This document shows, in pieces, positions 46,584 through 57,858 of a stretch of 64,000 nucleotides of DNA. The notes below the pieces were generated by a model. That model did not search any database and was not told where the DNA came from. It worked only from the letters and a program-made list of their open reading frames with translations. Within the stretch, counting starts at the first letter, position 1. Every line of letters starts with the position of its first letter. Where the stretch lies: positions 372,001 through 436,000 of the forward strand of contig JAOCPU010000017.1 of NCBI GenBank assembly GCA_035772785.1. Direction: 5' to 3'. The translations under genes and the position numbers were made by a program. The stretch is from Phlebiopsis flavidoalba (taxonomy: Eukaryota > Basidiomycota > Agaricomycetes > Polyporales > Phanerochaetaceae).

Positions 46584-48945
46584 GGAATTATTACGAAGGT
46601 TGTCACCCGGTAGGCCACCGCACGGCCACCGCAAAGCAAAGGTTCCCAGGCCGCGGAATTTCCACATCCTTACAAGCGGATTACGGGTGCATCCCCGCAT
46701 CTTTGCCAAATGAGTGTGACATGCACAATCTGCTTTTGCTGTCTAGATGTGCGCGAGTGGCATCTCTATACAAATATCTGGCTCTGGTGATCAACCGAAA
46801 GCATTCCGATGTGGTCGTTCCTGTGTAGATAGCGACAGCGTCAAGACACTGCGGCGTCACGAAGTCCCCTTGAAACGCGCTACGGGCATCGACGCCTGGC
46901 TTGTGATTGTGGCCCGTATCAAGCAGTTTGCAATACCTTGTGTATGTCCAGTTGTATCTAAAAGCGTCAAGTAGTTAGCATGAGTGGGCATGACTTCTAT
47001 GCATACCACTTGGCTACTACTTAATGCTGCAGCCACTTGGGTTCGGGACTCTCGGAGCTCGTGTTCAGAAGCCGCTCAAGACTCATCCCGATGAGCGACG
47101 GAGATACACACAGACGGAAGTCCTACTTCCTAGCGTTCCATGATTGGCATCGGATAGCATGTACGAGTGTCTCGTTGTTAGAAGAGAAGAGAGGTCTCAT
47201 ATGCGCCAGCTTGGCGCGCGCGGATGGGCGGTTGGGAGGGGCGCGCTGATGGCTGTTTTAGCATGTTGACGAATCGACGTGAGTTTTGATGGCTATGCCA
47301 GTCACCTTTCGCCGTGACCATCCCTGCAGGCTTGCTCAAGAGTCATGCAACTACTGCGAATGATATGCGTTGAACGAAGTAAGTGATTATTTTCAAGCCA
47401 AGAAGTGAGACTCGACAAGCTCCGGCTCACGCCGGGCATTGACCTTGCCTAGTAGTAGGTAGAGAGAATAAACGTGTCAAAATTCGATCGTTAACATAAG
47501 CAAAATCATTGATTATCAAGGCTGTACTACTTCTTACTAGGAGTAAGCTACATCGAGCTGTCATTTCTAATGAATTTAATTTGACTCTCTCTCATAATTT
47601 GGAGAGACAAGACGTGGATCGAGGATGCTGCATGCCCTTGCACGCCTCTCGTCATGCTCTAGCAGATCTGAGGCTTAGGATTGTCTGACGTCTGCGTCTG
47701 CTAATAAATACCTCTCAAAGCAGGAGTCAGGTTTAATCCTTGCCACCTGAACTGCCGAAAGTTGAACTCGAGTCGAAAAAACTTCTGAGGCATGCTAGAG
47801 TCCAGTAAAATCTTTGCCATCCTGGAAGTTGAGTGGCTGTCATCACGTCTTCAACATAAACAGCTAACTTCTCATTGAGACTCTAGCTTACAGCGGCACA
47901 GTACTGACGGTCTTGAAGGGGAGAGAACGCTGAAGACATGTCGTATGTAGCGTGCAGTGTTTGCTATGGCGTGGCTACAACACGGCCAATCTATCACAGA
48001 AATTTTTGAAGGCCAAGCAGTTCGCCTGCACGACATTGGAACTCGGAACATTGTTCGAAACCGAGCCCCGGCCCCCTGCCATCTGATTCTCGTCACCCTC
48101 ACAGGGACACGAGAAACTTAGGAGCGATCTCAATCCTAAATACTAATAAGCATACATTGTCATACACTACATAAATCATCAAAAATACGCATATTCTAGA
48201 GGTAAGTAGTGCACGGCGTACATCGCACTAGTAGACTACATCGTATGCACGGAGGGCGGCGTCACGCTCCCTATCCTAATATGGGTGAGAAGGCGCTGAT
48301 GCGCCATCACATGCGCGTCGAGCGTCGCTCTGCCTCAACGCACTACCTTGACTAAAACTGAGCACTGAATCAGTGCTCATACTCCTCTACTCGTCACAGC
48401 ATAAAGCAAAGAAACACACAAACGGCATAGATGGGAATAACTTCAAATAAGCTGGAGATATCACATGACTTCAGCCCCGCGTCGCGCGTTTCAAAATTGA
48501 TGGTGAGTGCGGGTGTGATCAGTTCCCACGAATTACGGGGCCCGAGAGACCTTGCAAGGCAAGGTAACTTGGCTTATTGGCGTATGCATGATAAACTCGC
48601 TCTCCGATTGGTTGCCGGTCACAGTCTCACAGGACTTGGGCAGGACAGCTTTACATCCGCAGGATTTGACGGAATAAGCCTCCGTTGACTTCTTCGCAAG
48701 ATCTGAGGCTCATGATGGTGAGTGTATTGTACATGGTCACGTCAATCTAAGCTGATAAGCCACTCAGTAGCCGACGTCTTCGGGGTTTTTGATCCATTCA
48801 CACCCCCAGCAGGTCCAGGATGTTGCACCGACGCGCTTCGTGTACAATGCATGCATTCATCAACTCAATCACCAATCATACCTCCACTGATCCCCCGGAA
48901 GTTTGCGGGTCTCACCATGCTGCGCTCAGTAGCCGTTTCATGACA
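46584..48945. other. Intergenic, no supported gene
   Basis: About 2.4 kb of mixed, locally AT-rich DNA. Short ORFs (for example 46568-46828 and 47037-47249) lack domains. Segments around 47400-47600 and 48120-48240 are AT-rich. I see no coherent exon series. Confidence 0.35.
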
Positions 48946-48951
48946 TATAAA
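48946..48951 (+). promoter_or_regulatory. TATA box of the AMP-dependent ligase gene
   Basis: TATAAA about 62 bp before the ATG at 49013, in a region otherwise without such elements. Confidence 0.6.
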
Positions 48952-49012
48952 GTAGCATGGATACGAGTCGGAACTCTTACGAGTTCCCATTCTTTCCATT
49001 CCCATTGCTGCC

Positions 49013-51257
49013 ATGAAGGTCTACGCGTCCAAGTACCCACCAATTCCCCTCGTACATGAATCTGCCTTCACCTACCTCTTCCGCACCCGGTTCAACGAGT
49101 TTTCTCCAGATGCGCCGGCGTACATCGACGCGGCGAGCGGATACACTATTTCGCGTTCCCAGACGCGCGACCTCTCGTTATCGTTCGCATACGGCCTTCG
49201 ACATGCATTCGCAGGAATGGGAGGGTGTACCGCTAACAAGAGGCGACGTGGTCATGCTCTTCTGCCCCAATTCCATCGCATGGCCTATAGTCGTTTACGG
49301 CGCGTGGGCGGCCGGCCTTCGTCGTCTGACGCTGGCCAGTAATTCATACAAGCCAAACGAGGGTGGCGTTCCAGTGGAAGGATAGCAAGGCAAAAGCTAT
49401 CATCGTTCACCCCATCCTACTGCCGACTGCCCTGGAGATGTTCAAACTTCTAGACGTGGACTTTACGGATGGGGCGCAACGTAGGATTATCGTTGCTGAC
49501 TGGGGTGCACTACCAACCGGGGTGCAGAATCTGGTTTGCTTGAGCGACCTGTTGGCTAAAGGCCAGCTTCAGGAGGAAGAAAAGTTCCAGGGCGAGGAAG
49601 TCCATGAAACCGCCCTGCTATGCTATTCGTCGGGTAGCGACTGGCAAGCCAAAAGGAGTCGAGGTAAGTCAAATCTGTCCTATGCATTTACAGAAGTCCC
49701 CGTTAAAAACTGACATCAATTCAGACAACGTATCAGAATATCACATCAGTTTTCTCGATATGATTGTTGTTCCATGGCCGCGAGAGAAGAATCCCGACGC
49801 ACGTTTACTTGGCTCGTTACCGTACTATCATATTTATGGTACGATTCTCCATGCAGAAATGGCAGTCACCTTTGTGCTGAAATTCTGGATGAAAGGGGTC
49901 ATCAAGATGATATGTCTTCAATTCTACAGGGGCATACCTCTGGTCATCATGCAACAATTTGAGCCGACAGCGTTCTGGCCGCGCTATCGAGCAGTACAAA
50001 ATAACACAGGCATGTGTCGTACCTCCCATCTGCCTTATTCTATCGCACCACCCAGGTGAGCTTCGCAACACGGCAAACTCTGCAGCTCAATTGACAAGCC
50101 TTGCAGCCGTGGAAAAGTATGATATAAGGAGCCTCAAGCAGGTGATATCTGCGGCTGCTCCTCTCAGTCGGTCGCTGCTGGAAACACTGGACCAACGTTT
50201 CCGCTCGGTTGGTGCGAGCGTTAGTATATTCCAAGGTTTGTCTTTAGATATATGACTTCATGCCTTGCACTCAACCAGACGACAGCTTATGGTTTGACGG
50301 AAACGTCGCCAACGGCAACACTACTACCTCCGAATGACTATCTCACGAAAGCTGGGAGTATCGGTGTCTTACTGTCAAATCTTGAAGCCCGCCTCGTCGT
50401 TGATGATGTCAGGGACGCTGGTGAAGGGGAGCCTGGAGAGCTCTGGCTCCGTGGACCTTCCATCTTCAAGGTGCGATATCGTTTGAGTTACTTATGCCCC
50501 AATGTATTGACCGTGAATGTCACAAGGGCTACCTTGAGCGACCAGATATGCTACGAAGAGTAGTCTGACCCATGATAGATGGTTCAAGACCGGAGACATC
50601 GTGACACGAGACCCGGAAGGGTATTACGCAGTCGTAGACAGGCTCAAGGAGTTGATTACAAATACAAGGTACTCCCTATCACCGCGTGGAAGCCCGTATC
50701 ATACTCATTCATCTCTCTCCATAGGGTTCCCAAGGTTCGCGCCACATGAATTGACTGCCAGTATCAAGATGCTGATACATGAACAGTTGCACCCGCTGAA
50801 CTGGAGAGTGTCCTGATCCAGCACCCCCAACATCATAGACGCAGGGGTCATCGGTGTATACTCCGAGGCCGAGGCTACAGAACTACCTAGGTAATTGGAT
50901 CATCATTGTGTATCCCGCAAGTGCATTGCTCACTTAAGCTTACCGTACCAGAGCCTACATCGTGGCTGCACAAACTCTTGCCCCCAGCGAACGCAACAAG
51001 TTTGGTGCAGATGTTCAGGAATGGATCAAAGCCAGGGTCGCGCGGCACAAGTACTTGCGCGGTGGTAAGTCCACAAATGAGATACATGCTATCGCCGTGC
51101 TAACACGCCTCGTGCTCAGGTGTCGTTGTCGTTGACGCAATTCCCAAAAGGTAAAGCAAAGCATCTCACCAAACGGCCTTAGTCTGACCCCGTCCATAGC
51201 GCTGCGGGAAAGATCCTGCGCAGGCAGCTCCGGGACCAAGCGGTTAAGAGGAGCTGA
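49013..51257 (+). CDS. AMP-dependent acyl-CoA / 4-coumarate-CoA ligase-like enzyme
   Basis: ANL-superfamily ligase: adenylates a carboxylic acid with ATP, then forms the CoA thioester. The start at 49013 gives MKVYASKYPPIPLVHESAFT; then PAYIDAASGYTISRSQTRDL, TRGDVVMLFCPNSIAWPIVV, YGAWAAGL and KAIIVHPILLPTALEMFKLL. The AMP-binding loop YSSG...GKPKGVE lies near 49624-49662, split by a frame change and followed by a gtaagt donor. Next are LLGSLPYYHIYG, FEPTAFW, QTTAYGLTETSPTATLLPP, GELWLRGPSIFK, WFKTGDIVTRDPEGYYAVVD with RLKELI, a 10-nt microexon (50725-50734) giving KYKG(S/F)Q, APAELESVLIQHP, DAGVIGVYSEAEATELP, and GKILRRQLRDQAVKRS to TGA 51255-51257. About eight introns. No peroxisomal SKL tail. 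Substrate not predictable; some single-base indels. Confidence 0.9.
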
Positions 51258-51318
51258 AGGCGTCGCTACCACAGATGGCGCGGTTATGATTGGGTGTCGT
51301 ACGCGCCACCTTGCCCTT

Positions 51319-51606
51319 TTACGCGACCGCCTTCGTGCGCAGAATATGCAATATTACTTCTGGCCACGACGCTGACATATCTAGGCCGTACTGCGTGCAT
51401 AGCTCTTGTTCAATCCCGATCAATTCTTCCGTGTTGCGTGCTGCGTGCTGCTCAAGCTTGCTCGTTATTTGTAGGACCGTTTCTTCTGGTAGATCTCGAA
51501 TGTATGTCGCGCGCGCGCTCACTAGGATGAGAGAATGATAACATACTTTTCATGGTATGTGACACCATTTTCCACACTGAATTGCTGAGTCTGCGCATTA
51601 TCATAC
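51319..51606 (-). CDS. Small hypothetical protein (tentative)
   Basis: Two plausible exons on the minus strand: about 51606-51550 (MRRLSNSVWKMVSHTMK, donor gtatgt) and 51521-51319 (SARATYIRDLPEETVLQITS, KLEQHAARNTEELIGIEQEL, CTQYGLDMSASWPEVILHIL, RTKAVA). The intron is short (gtatgt...cctag) and keeps the frame. The second exon has a coding-like, amphipathic helical composition. No family recognised; it could be the 3' end of a lost gene or a chance ORF. It sits between the ligase gene and the dehydrogenase promoter. Confidence 0.3.
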
Positions 51607-51782
51607 TATCAGATTCGCTCCGACGGCTGACTCGAGGTCCATTGCGTGCACTCGCTACCGAACATCAGCTTCCTACACCCTTGCAGTGCCATTTCGTGAC
51701 TTCCCTTAGGATCGACATATCGATGGGATTTGTAAATGTCCCTCGAATTTTTGCTGCACATTGCACCCTTGGTTGGGAGAGG

Positions 51783-51788
51783 TATAAA
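51783..51788 (+). promoter_or_regulatory. TATA box of the short-chain dehydrogenase gene
   Basis: TATAAA in ggtataaagt, 49 bp before the ATG at 51832. Confidence 0.6.
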
Positions 51789-51831
51789 GTACTAGAAGCA
51801 TCGACATTGTTTATTGAAGCTCTACTCCACT

Positions 51832-52912
51832 ATGGCAGACATATCCTCTCAACCAGCCCCACGAGTGTGGATTATAACTGGATCTAATTCTGGTATTGGT
51901 CTCGCGATTGCGACGTATGTTTTGGCGAAAGGAGACAAGGTAATTGGTCTCGGGACTTCATGTTGTCAGAACGATTCACTGACTCCGCCATACTAGGTCA
52001 TCGCGACCGTGCGGTCGTTGGAGAAGTTTCCACAAAAGTTTGAAAGATCTCGGTGCCCATCCGCTAGTGCTCGATCTGTCGAGCACGGATAAAAAAATTC
52101 AGGGCTCCGCTGAAGACGCACTTAAGATTTATGGGCGCGTCGATGTGCTTGTCAACAACGCAGGATGGGGCACGCCGTCGCCTTGGGAGCTCGCTAAGTA
52201 GGTTCAGCAGTTCCTCATCACACGGGCTCGTTGTGGACTAATTCTAGATCTTTTACTCGCAGTCTCGACCAAGTTAGGGCACAATTTCAGACGCTATTCT
52301 TTGGCACGATCGCGTTTACACAGGCCCTCTTGCCCTACCTCCGGAATCAACAATCTGGACATATTCTCAACGTCTCCAGCATCAGTAGCTTCTATGCACA
52401 TTCCAATTGGGGAGCCTACTCTGCGGCAAAGGCTGCTGTCAACGCGTTCACGGACAGCCTACATATGGAGATGAAGCCGTTCGGGGTGGAGGTGTTGGCA
52501 CTTGTCCCGGGGTACTTTCCGACCAGCTTCATGCGCGCAGCCGACACGATTGAATCGCAGAAGCACAGTGAGAATGAGGCGTATACGGCCGATGCACTGC
52601 CACTTGGTGATGGACGCAGTGTGCATGCAGCACAACATGACGCGGGGATATTGGGAGACGTGGTTAAGCTTGCTGAAAGGGTGTTCGAGGTGGTAACCAA
52701 GACAGGCATGGCGGAGCAGCTGGCGCTTGACAGAGGAGAGTCAGGCGATGACTGGACAATCATTCCCCTTGGAGTCGACTGCGAATAACGCGGTGAGAAA
52801 CAAGCTGAAGGCTAAGTTGGAGAATGTTGACGGCACTGAGCCAATCTGGCGGTCGGTGAGCATGACTCCAGAGAAACGAGCACTTGTTCCGAGAGACGCT
52901 TCCTCCCTGTAG
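51832..52912 (+). CDS. Short-chain dehydrogenase/reductase (classical SDR)
   Basis: NAD(P)-dependent oxidoreductase of the classical SDR family; substrate unknown. Exon 1 (51832-51939) encodes 36 residues, including the cofactor motif TGSNSGIG. Exon 2 from 51997 has VIATVRSLEKFPQ, DLGAHPLVLDLSSTD and VDVLVNNAGWGTPSPWELAK (NNAG motif). Exon 3 from 52248 has FGTIAFTQALLPYLRNQQSG, HILNVSSISS (catalytic Ser), AYSAAKAAVNAFTDSLHMEM (YxxxK), VEVLALVPGYFPTSFMR, and after a frame change near 52780 NAVRNKLKAKLENVDGTEPI and the end DASSL at TAG 52910-52912. The catalytic residues Ser, Tyr and Lys are all present. Single-base indels lie after KFPQKFE, in an A run near 52090, and near 52785. Same strand as, and about 570 bp after, the ligase gene. 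Confidence 0.9.
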
Positions 52913-53149
52913 ATAGTTAATTAAGTTAAGTAATGCAAGATGTAGAGCAGACAGTGAAATGTTTTCTAATATACCCAACAAGAAGGTCAACAATATCTCA
53001 CATCCATGGGCAATCGCCATGCCTCGTCTCCGTCTCCTTGACGGCTTACATAGCACCGATCCTTAGAATATCAAAACCGTCTAGCCGTGACCTGTACGAG
53101 CAAGAGGTGATTGAAGACAAGACCTTGACTACTCAAGAGACTAAGATTC
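52913..53149. other. Short intergenic region
   Basis: AT-rich 3' flank of the dehydrogenase; no feature seen. Confidence 0.35.
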
Positions 53150-53580
53150 CACTGAGACGGGACCGGGGGTCGGTCATTCTCAACCTGTCGCTCACCTCAT
53201 GATCCAGGGATATTTCTCGCGTACTTCAGAGCGCTCTGTGCGACAACCCTCCTGGTCTCCGCGCACGTTTTCGTTCAACGTACTCTTCCCACACCCATGA
53301 CCGGTCATAGTATCGAATCGCGTTCACACATACCTTATCCAGCGGACACACCACTGCTTCGTTGCCAGTTTCCCAATTGCACCAGCATACGCCACAACAT
53401 TCAAACAGCTGCCAGGGGCTCACTCTCGATCGCGTTGTGTGTTGATCTCACACGGGACGTGTTCTCGCATGGTCAGCTGTACACGGCGTTGTCACGGATT
53501 CGCCATCGATCTCATGCGCGAGTGAGAATACGAGGGACAGGAAGGAACACTTAATGTGACATTCGATGGCATTCTGAAGT
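53150..53580 (+). mobile_element. Helitron/PIF1-type helicase C-terminal remnant
   Basis: Rolling-circle transposon (Helitron) helicases end in a PIF1-like motif with the pattern DL.NDVF.HGQLY.ALSR. Here CVDLTRDVFSHGQLYTALSR followed by IRHRSHARVRI (about 53440-53530) fits well. It is preceded in other frames by RCQFP and AYATTFKQ, and followed by LNVTFDGILK near 53560. No upstream helicase motifs or Rep domain are present, so this is a short 3' relic, not a working element. The expected CTRR end with a 3' hairpin was not found with confidence. Confidence 0.65.
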
Positions 53581-54039
53581 AGCAGTACTAGAACTGTAGC
53601 CTAATGAACCATCTTACGGCCCCCACTTGCCACAACGGTGCGAGGTTGAGCGTGTTGAAAGCTGCAAATTACCCTAAGCAAGCCAACGAAAATCATTATA
53701 ACGTTGATGTTTCCAAACCTCAGAAATGGACAATCGTACCACGAATCGAAAGCTATTGCTCATGATACACATATAGTATTATCAAAGGCCAAAAGCTATC
53801 TTGGCGGGTGAACTGTGTTAAGGTCGAGGTTGCGTGTTAAATCGGCGCCCGAGTCAACAACTGCTACTGCCGCAGTCACCTGCGCTTCACTCGATTGAAA
53901 CCACCTCATACCAGAGCGGAGTGAGGCGTCTCTTGTTGTACCTAATGCAACAACCGTTGAACGAAATAAGAAAAGAACGCAAGAACGAAGTGTGGGGTAT
54001 ATAGCATATAATACCACGACCAAAAACCTCCAGGCGCAA
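53581..54039. other. Intergenic between Helitron remnant and SPA2 3' end
   Basis: Mixed-composition DNA with no coding signal. It presumably includes the SPA2 3' UTR. Confidence 0.35.
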
Positions 54040-57000
54040 TCACAGCTTCATGAGCCCTTTCATTCGCATTAGCAATCGCGAAACTCGACTTAGCCATAAT
54101 TTGCCGCGACTCCTTGGTGACCTCAGGAGCGCAGCCTGCACTTCACTAAGCTTGTTCGCCTGCTCACTGAGCTCACGCAGGATATCCTCACCCTGCGCGC
54201 CCGACGCGGGTGGTAGATTGTCCTTGCATACTGCGACAATACTCGACACGATGGTGATGATTTGCGTTAGGTTCTCGTTCAGGTTCGGGGATGCGATGGA
54301 CTCCGGACGGCGAGAGAGGACACTTTGGATCGCGTAGACAATGACTTCTGTTTGAGCCTCGAGGTACGGCTATCAAACAGTGTCAGTATCAAATTCAATA
54401 AACTTTGGGTATACCTCGGACGTACCTTCAACTCGGCCCAAGCGTCTTCAGGCCCCTCCGTAGGCGCAGACTCGTCGCTAGTGACGTTGGCACTGCTCTC
54501 GTCGTCATCCTATCGAAACGTCGGCGGCGGCGAGCTCGCGCTCGAGCCCGACATATTCGATTCGGGCCGCCTCTGGTCTTCGAAACGACATCCTCCCGAG
54601 CAATGATCTCGGCGGTGGCGAAGACGACGACGACGCGAGCTCACGCAAGCCGGTCCGACGTCGAGCGCCCCGCTCGCAGCGCTGCCCCCGCGCTTGTGCG
54701 CGCTCCTCGCATCGTCGATCGAGCGTACCGTCGGGCTGAAGCTCACCGACGACCCCGCGGTGGGCGGGGGCGATGTCGCGGCAGGCGTAAGCGCTCCTGC
54801 TCGGCCTTGGTCGCGCGGCGGATGAGAATCGTCTGTGTTTTCCGATCTCGGTGATCGTGAGCGAGACGTGGCTCGCGGCGGCGTCGAGGAGGCTCACAGG
54901 CGCCATGCCCGCGCCAGTTGCGTGCGACTTTGCCGCGACGACGAGGTTTGCTGAGCGTCGCTTCCGCGCGCTCGCGCAGCGCGTGTAGGGTGTCGAGTCC
55001 GCACCCGGCCGGCGCTCAAATACGCGTACGTCTTCGACGATCGCGGTTACAGCGTTCACGATCGATTTCATGGGTGTCAGTACGCGTGTTGGGGAACTCG
55101 AGCGCGCGGCTGTGAGTAGCGCGTCGATGCAGCAGAGACGAAACGCCGTGACGTTGATATCCAACAGGCCGCCTTCTGGCGAGACTGGAAGCTGATCGTC
55201 GGTCTTCGGTGGCTGCAAGAACAGCTGTGAAGTCGCTGCGGTGTAGAGTGAGCCATAATCGTCATTTTAAAAGGTTGAATGATCTTACCTTTTACGCTCC
55301 TAAGCTCTGTCTTCGCCTGCTCGTATTTGCGCTTGTAGTCCTTGAGCTGCGTGTCCAAATCGCGTATGACGATGAGATCGGAATCCTTCGCGGTCATGAG
55401 CTCGTCATTACGCCTCGACAGGTCCTCTATCTCCGTCAACAGAGCATCCATGTCCGATTTGGAGTTGATCGAGAAGCTCAGGGTTATTCTATGAAAGCAA
55501 TGAGGCACACGACAGCATGGAGGGAAATGAAAAGGACTCACGCCTCCACCAGCCATGCCCACTTTCCAGCTGCTCACATCGGTCTCGGAGGATCTGAAGT
55601 CTTCCTCGTCCTCCTGCGCTCTCCTAGCTGCCAATTTCATTTTCCCGCTCCCGCTCCTCGCGAAGCTTTGCGAGTACGAGTTCATTCTGCAGCTGCAACA
55701 TGGAGGTTGTCTTCTCTTGGGCAGTCTACATGCATGTCAGCACGCCACACGACGGATACAGCACCCGACGAGTACTCACTCTGCGCAGCTCCTCGAGTTC
55801 CTCCTCCATCATCCGTACTCGGTCCTCGCTCTCGCCCCCATTTTTGCTCACGCATTTGTGCGTCCTCGAGGCGTCCCGCTCGAGGCCCGTAATGCGCTTC
55901 TGCATCGTGGCGATCTTGAACGTCGTAGTCGCGTCTGATCCTTTCACCCTCCTCGCCCGCCACACTGGTGCGGCGCACCCATGCCGCCGTGCACCTGCAG
56001 ACCGGCACGGTCCGACGTGACAGACGCACGCCCAAACGACATCTTGTCGTAATAGTCTTCCGCGCTCCGATTTCCCGACAGCGCGCCCTCATCCTCCTCG
56101 TCGTCTATCTGCAGGCGCGCCGTGAGCACCACTGAGCCCACCAAGGCCTCCTGCGGCGGGGGAACAAATTGGTCTGCGCAGCTCGTCCTCCGCCTCGGTA
56201 TCCGTCTCGCGCCCACGCTCACCGATCGTCGACGGCGGTTGCCCCGTGCTCTCGCGCGCCTCACGCGCATACGCCACCTCAGATCTCGCTCCTCTGGCGA
56301 TCGTGCTCTTGTGCGGGATCACCATTCCCGCCGTCGCACTCTGTGCGTTCGTCGCTGTCGTCGAGTCGCTGTGCACGCTCACGGACTGACTCGGCCGTCG
56401 CCCGAGGCTCCGCTCGCGCTCGGCGGAGCGGCGCTCGGTCGTGTGTCCTGCGAGGGTCGCCGTCGCTGGCTCCCGTATGCGTCCATTCCGCCCCGTTTAT
56501 CCGCTCCCCTCCTCACTTCGTCGGGTGCCGTAGTCGTCGATGCTCTTACGCACGGGCACGGGAGAGCTTGCGCCGTAGCCGCGCTGTCAACTGCGCGGTC
56601 CTCTGACACACGACGCATGGTGCCGCTAGCGTAGGGGTGGTATTGTATTCCGGGGATGGTACATCATCGTAGGTTGAGCCTGGGGAGGCAAGGGGGTTGA
56701 CGTTGGGCTGGTGTCGGACAGACTGAGGACGGAGGAGCTTCAGATACACAGAAATCACTTACCACTTCTTCTTTGAACTCTGGATAACGACGACCAAGTT
56801 CGAAGTAGACATCACTTGATAGATCTTTGAACCGCCCCGTGGGTAATGTTGCAAGCTTCTGGCGAGCCTGGTTCCGTTTAGGATGGAAGTCATCCCTTAC
56901 CGGCAGGAATGGTACTGTGGGGAATTTTCAGAGGTATTTTCCATGCTTGGAGTCGGTGCACGGACCTTCATTGTCTGTCGTATTGGTCTTCCGTCGTATC

Positions 57001-57257
57001 AGCTCATCGTAAACATCCGTGGACAGTTTCTTGGAACTGTTGGCGCGTGAGTCGGGTTAGCTTCTGCCTCGCGGTCGACCTCGAGTTTTCGGGCTCTTAT
57101 GTGCCCCTATAGTGAGAACTTTAGATAGAAGAAATACCGGGGGATGCTCACCCTTGGCTAGGTATGAGGCCAGGTAGCGATTGAGCTCCTTGAAATGCGT
57201 CTGCGCGACTTGCGCGAGAGTCGTTGCCGGAGCCGGACATAGGGCGTTTGAAGACAT
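54040..57257 (-). CDS. SPA2: SPA2-type polarity scaffold protein
   Basis: Polarisome scaffold that recruits formins and signalling proteins to growing hyphal tips. The start at 57257 gives MSSNALCPAPATTLAQVAQT and FKELNRYLASYLAK. Two tandem GIT/SHD repeats follow across introns: TARQKLTRLTRQQFQELSTD with VYDELIRR (about 57080-56985), then VPFLPVRDDFHPKRNQARQK, LATLPTGRFKDLSSDVYFEL and GRRYPEFKEE (about 56910-56765). A disordered middle is followed by coiled-coil segments (RMMEEELEELRR near 55820; MDALLTEIEDLSRRNDELMT and DLDTQLKDYKRKYEQAKTEL near 55460-55310). The C-terminal domain reads DINVTAFRLC.IDALLTA, RVLTPMKSIVNAVTAIVEDV, YLEAQTEVIVYAIQSVLS, SSIVAVCKDNLPPASGAQGE, EDILRELSEQANKLSEVQA and AIANAMKGLMKL. 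Frame changes are numerous but the domain order is complete. Confidence 0.9.
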
Positions 57258-57858
57258 GATAGGTCGATAGGCCTCACTCTTGTAGTTTGAGATGCCCGAG
57301 TAGGTCGTGTTCGTCGGGCGAAGAGTAAGGACGGCGCACGCATAGTGCGCTGGGCGGCTGATCCACTGCGTCTCATCGTTTGGCGTCGCTTGCGAGTGCG
57401 CGGGAACAAGCGAGAATTCAGAAAGGCCGCGGGGAAAGGGGTCGTGTCTTTATCGCGAAGGGCCTGACGTCTGTGTCTGTCTGTCCGCCTGGTTATGAAC
57501 TGGCGGTTGTCCTCCGCGTTCCAGTGGATCAGCGATGTATCATAGATCAGCGCGGCCTCCTCGTTGCAAGCTGCCTCGTTGCGAGAGTCTTTGAGTTGGG
57601 ACTACGCAAGTGTGTGGGGAATTATACGGCCACTCACGTACAGCCGGGCACAGCGTCGGGGGAGTTGGTCGTAAGTACAGATGAACGCGGAAATGCAGAC
57701 AGCAGCTGTATGCGGAAGCCACGTGGGAGACCCATCAAAGCACGACGAGCTCGACGCGCCAGAGCAACTCGGCAACTCCACAAATTCCATGTTACTCCTT
57801 TACCACCACGCTCGCCGCTAGCCTCGCCCACCCACACTCCTTTGCCTCACCGCCCAGC
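57258..57858. other. Divergent promoter between SPA2 and lipase
   Basis: About 600 bp between head-to-head genes. It contains a long plus-strand open frame that merges into the lipase ORF, but no coding homology before 57859. Confidence 0.45.

Noticed and set aside
54505..55218. 237-residue minus-strand ORF as a separate gene
   Set aside because: Its first part (DINVTAFRLC, LTPMKSIVNAVTAIVEDV) is the C-terminal domain of SPA2; the remainder is a shifted frame, so it is one exon region of SPA2.
57380..57858. N-terminal half of the 461-residue ORF as part of the lipase
   Set aside because: Sequence before HEYYAIVIGFVF has no family similarity and lies in the promoter; relatives begin with a short lead directly before the membrane helix.
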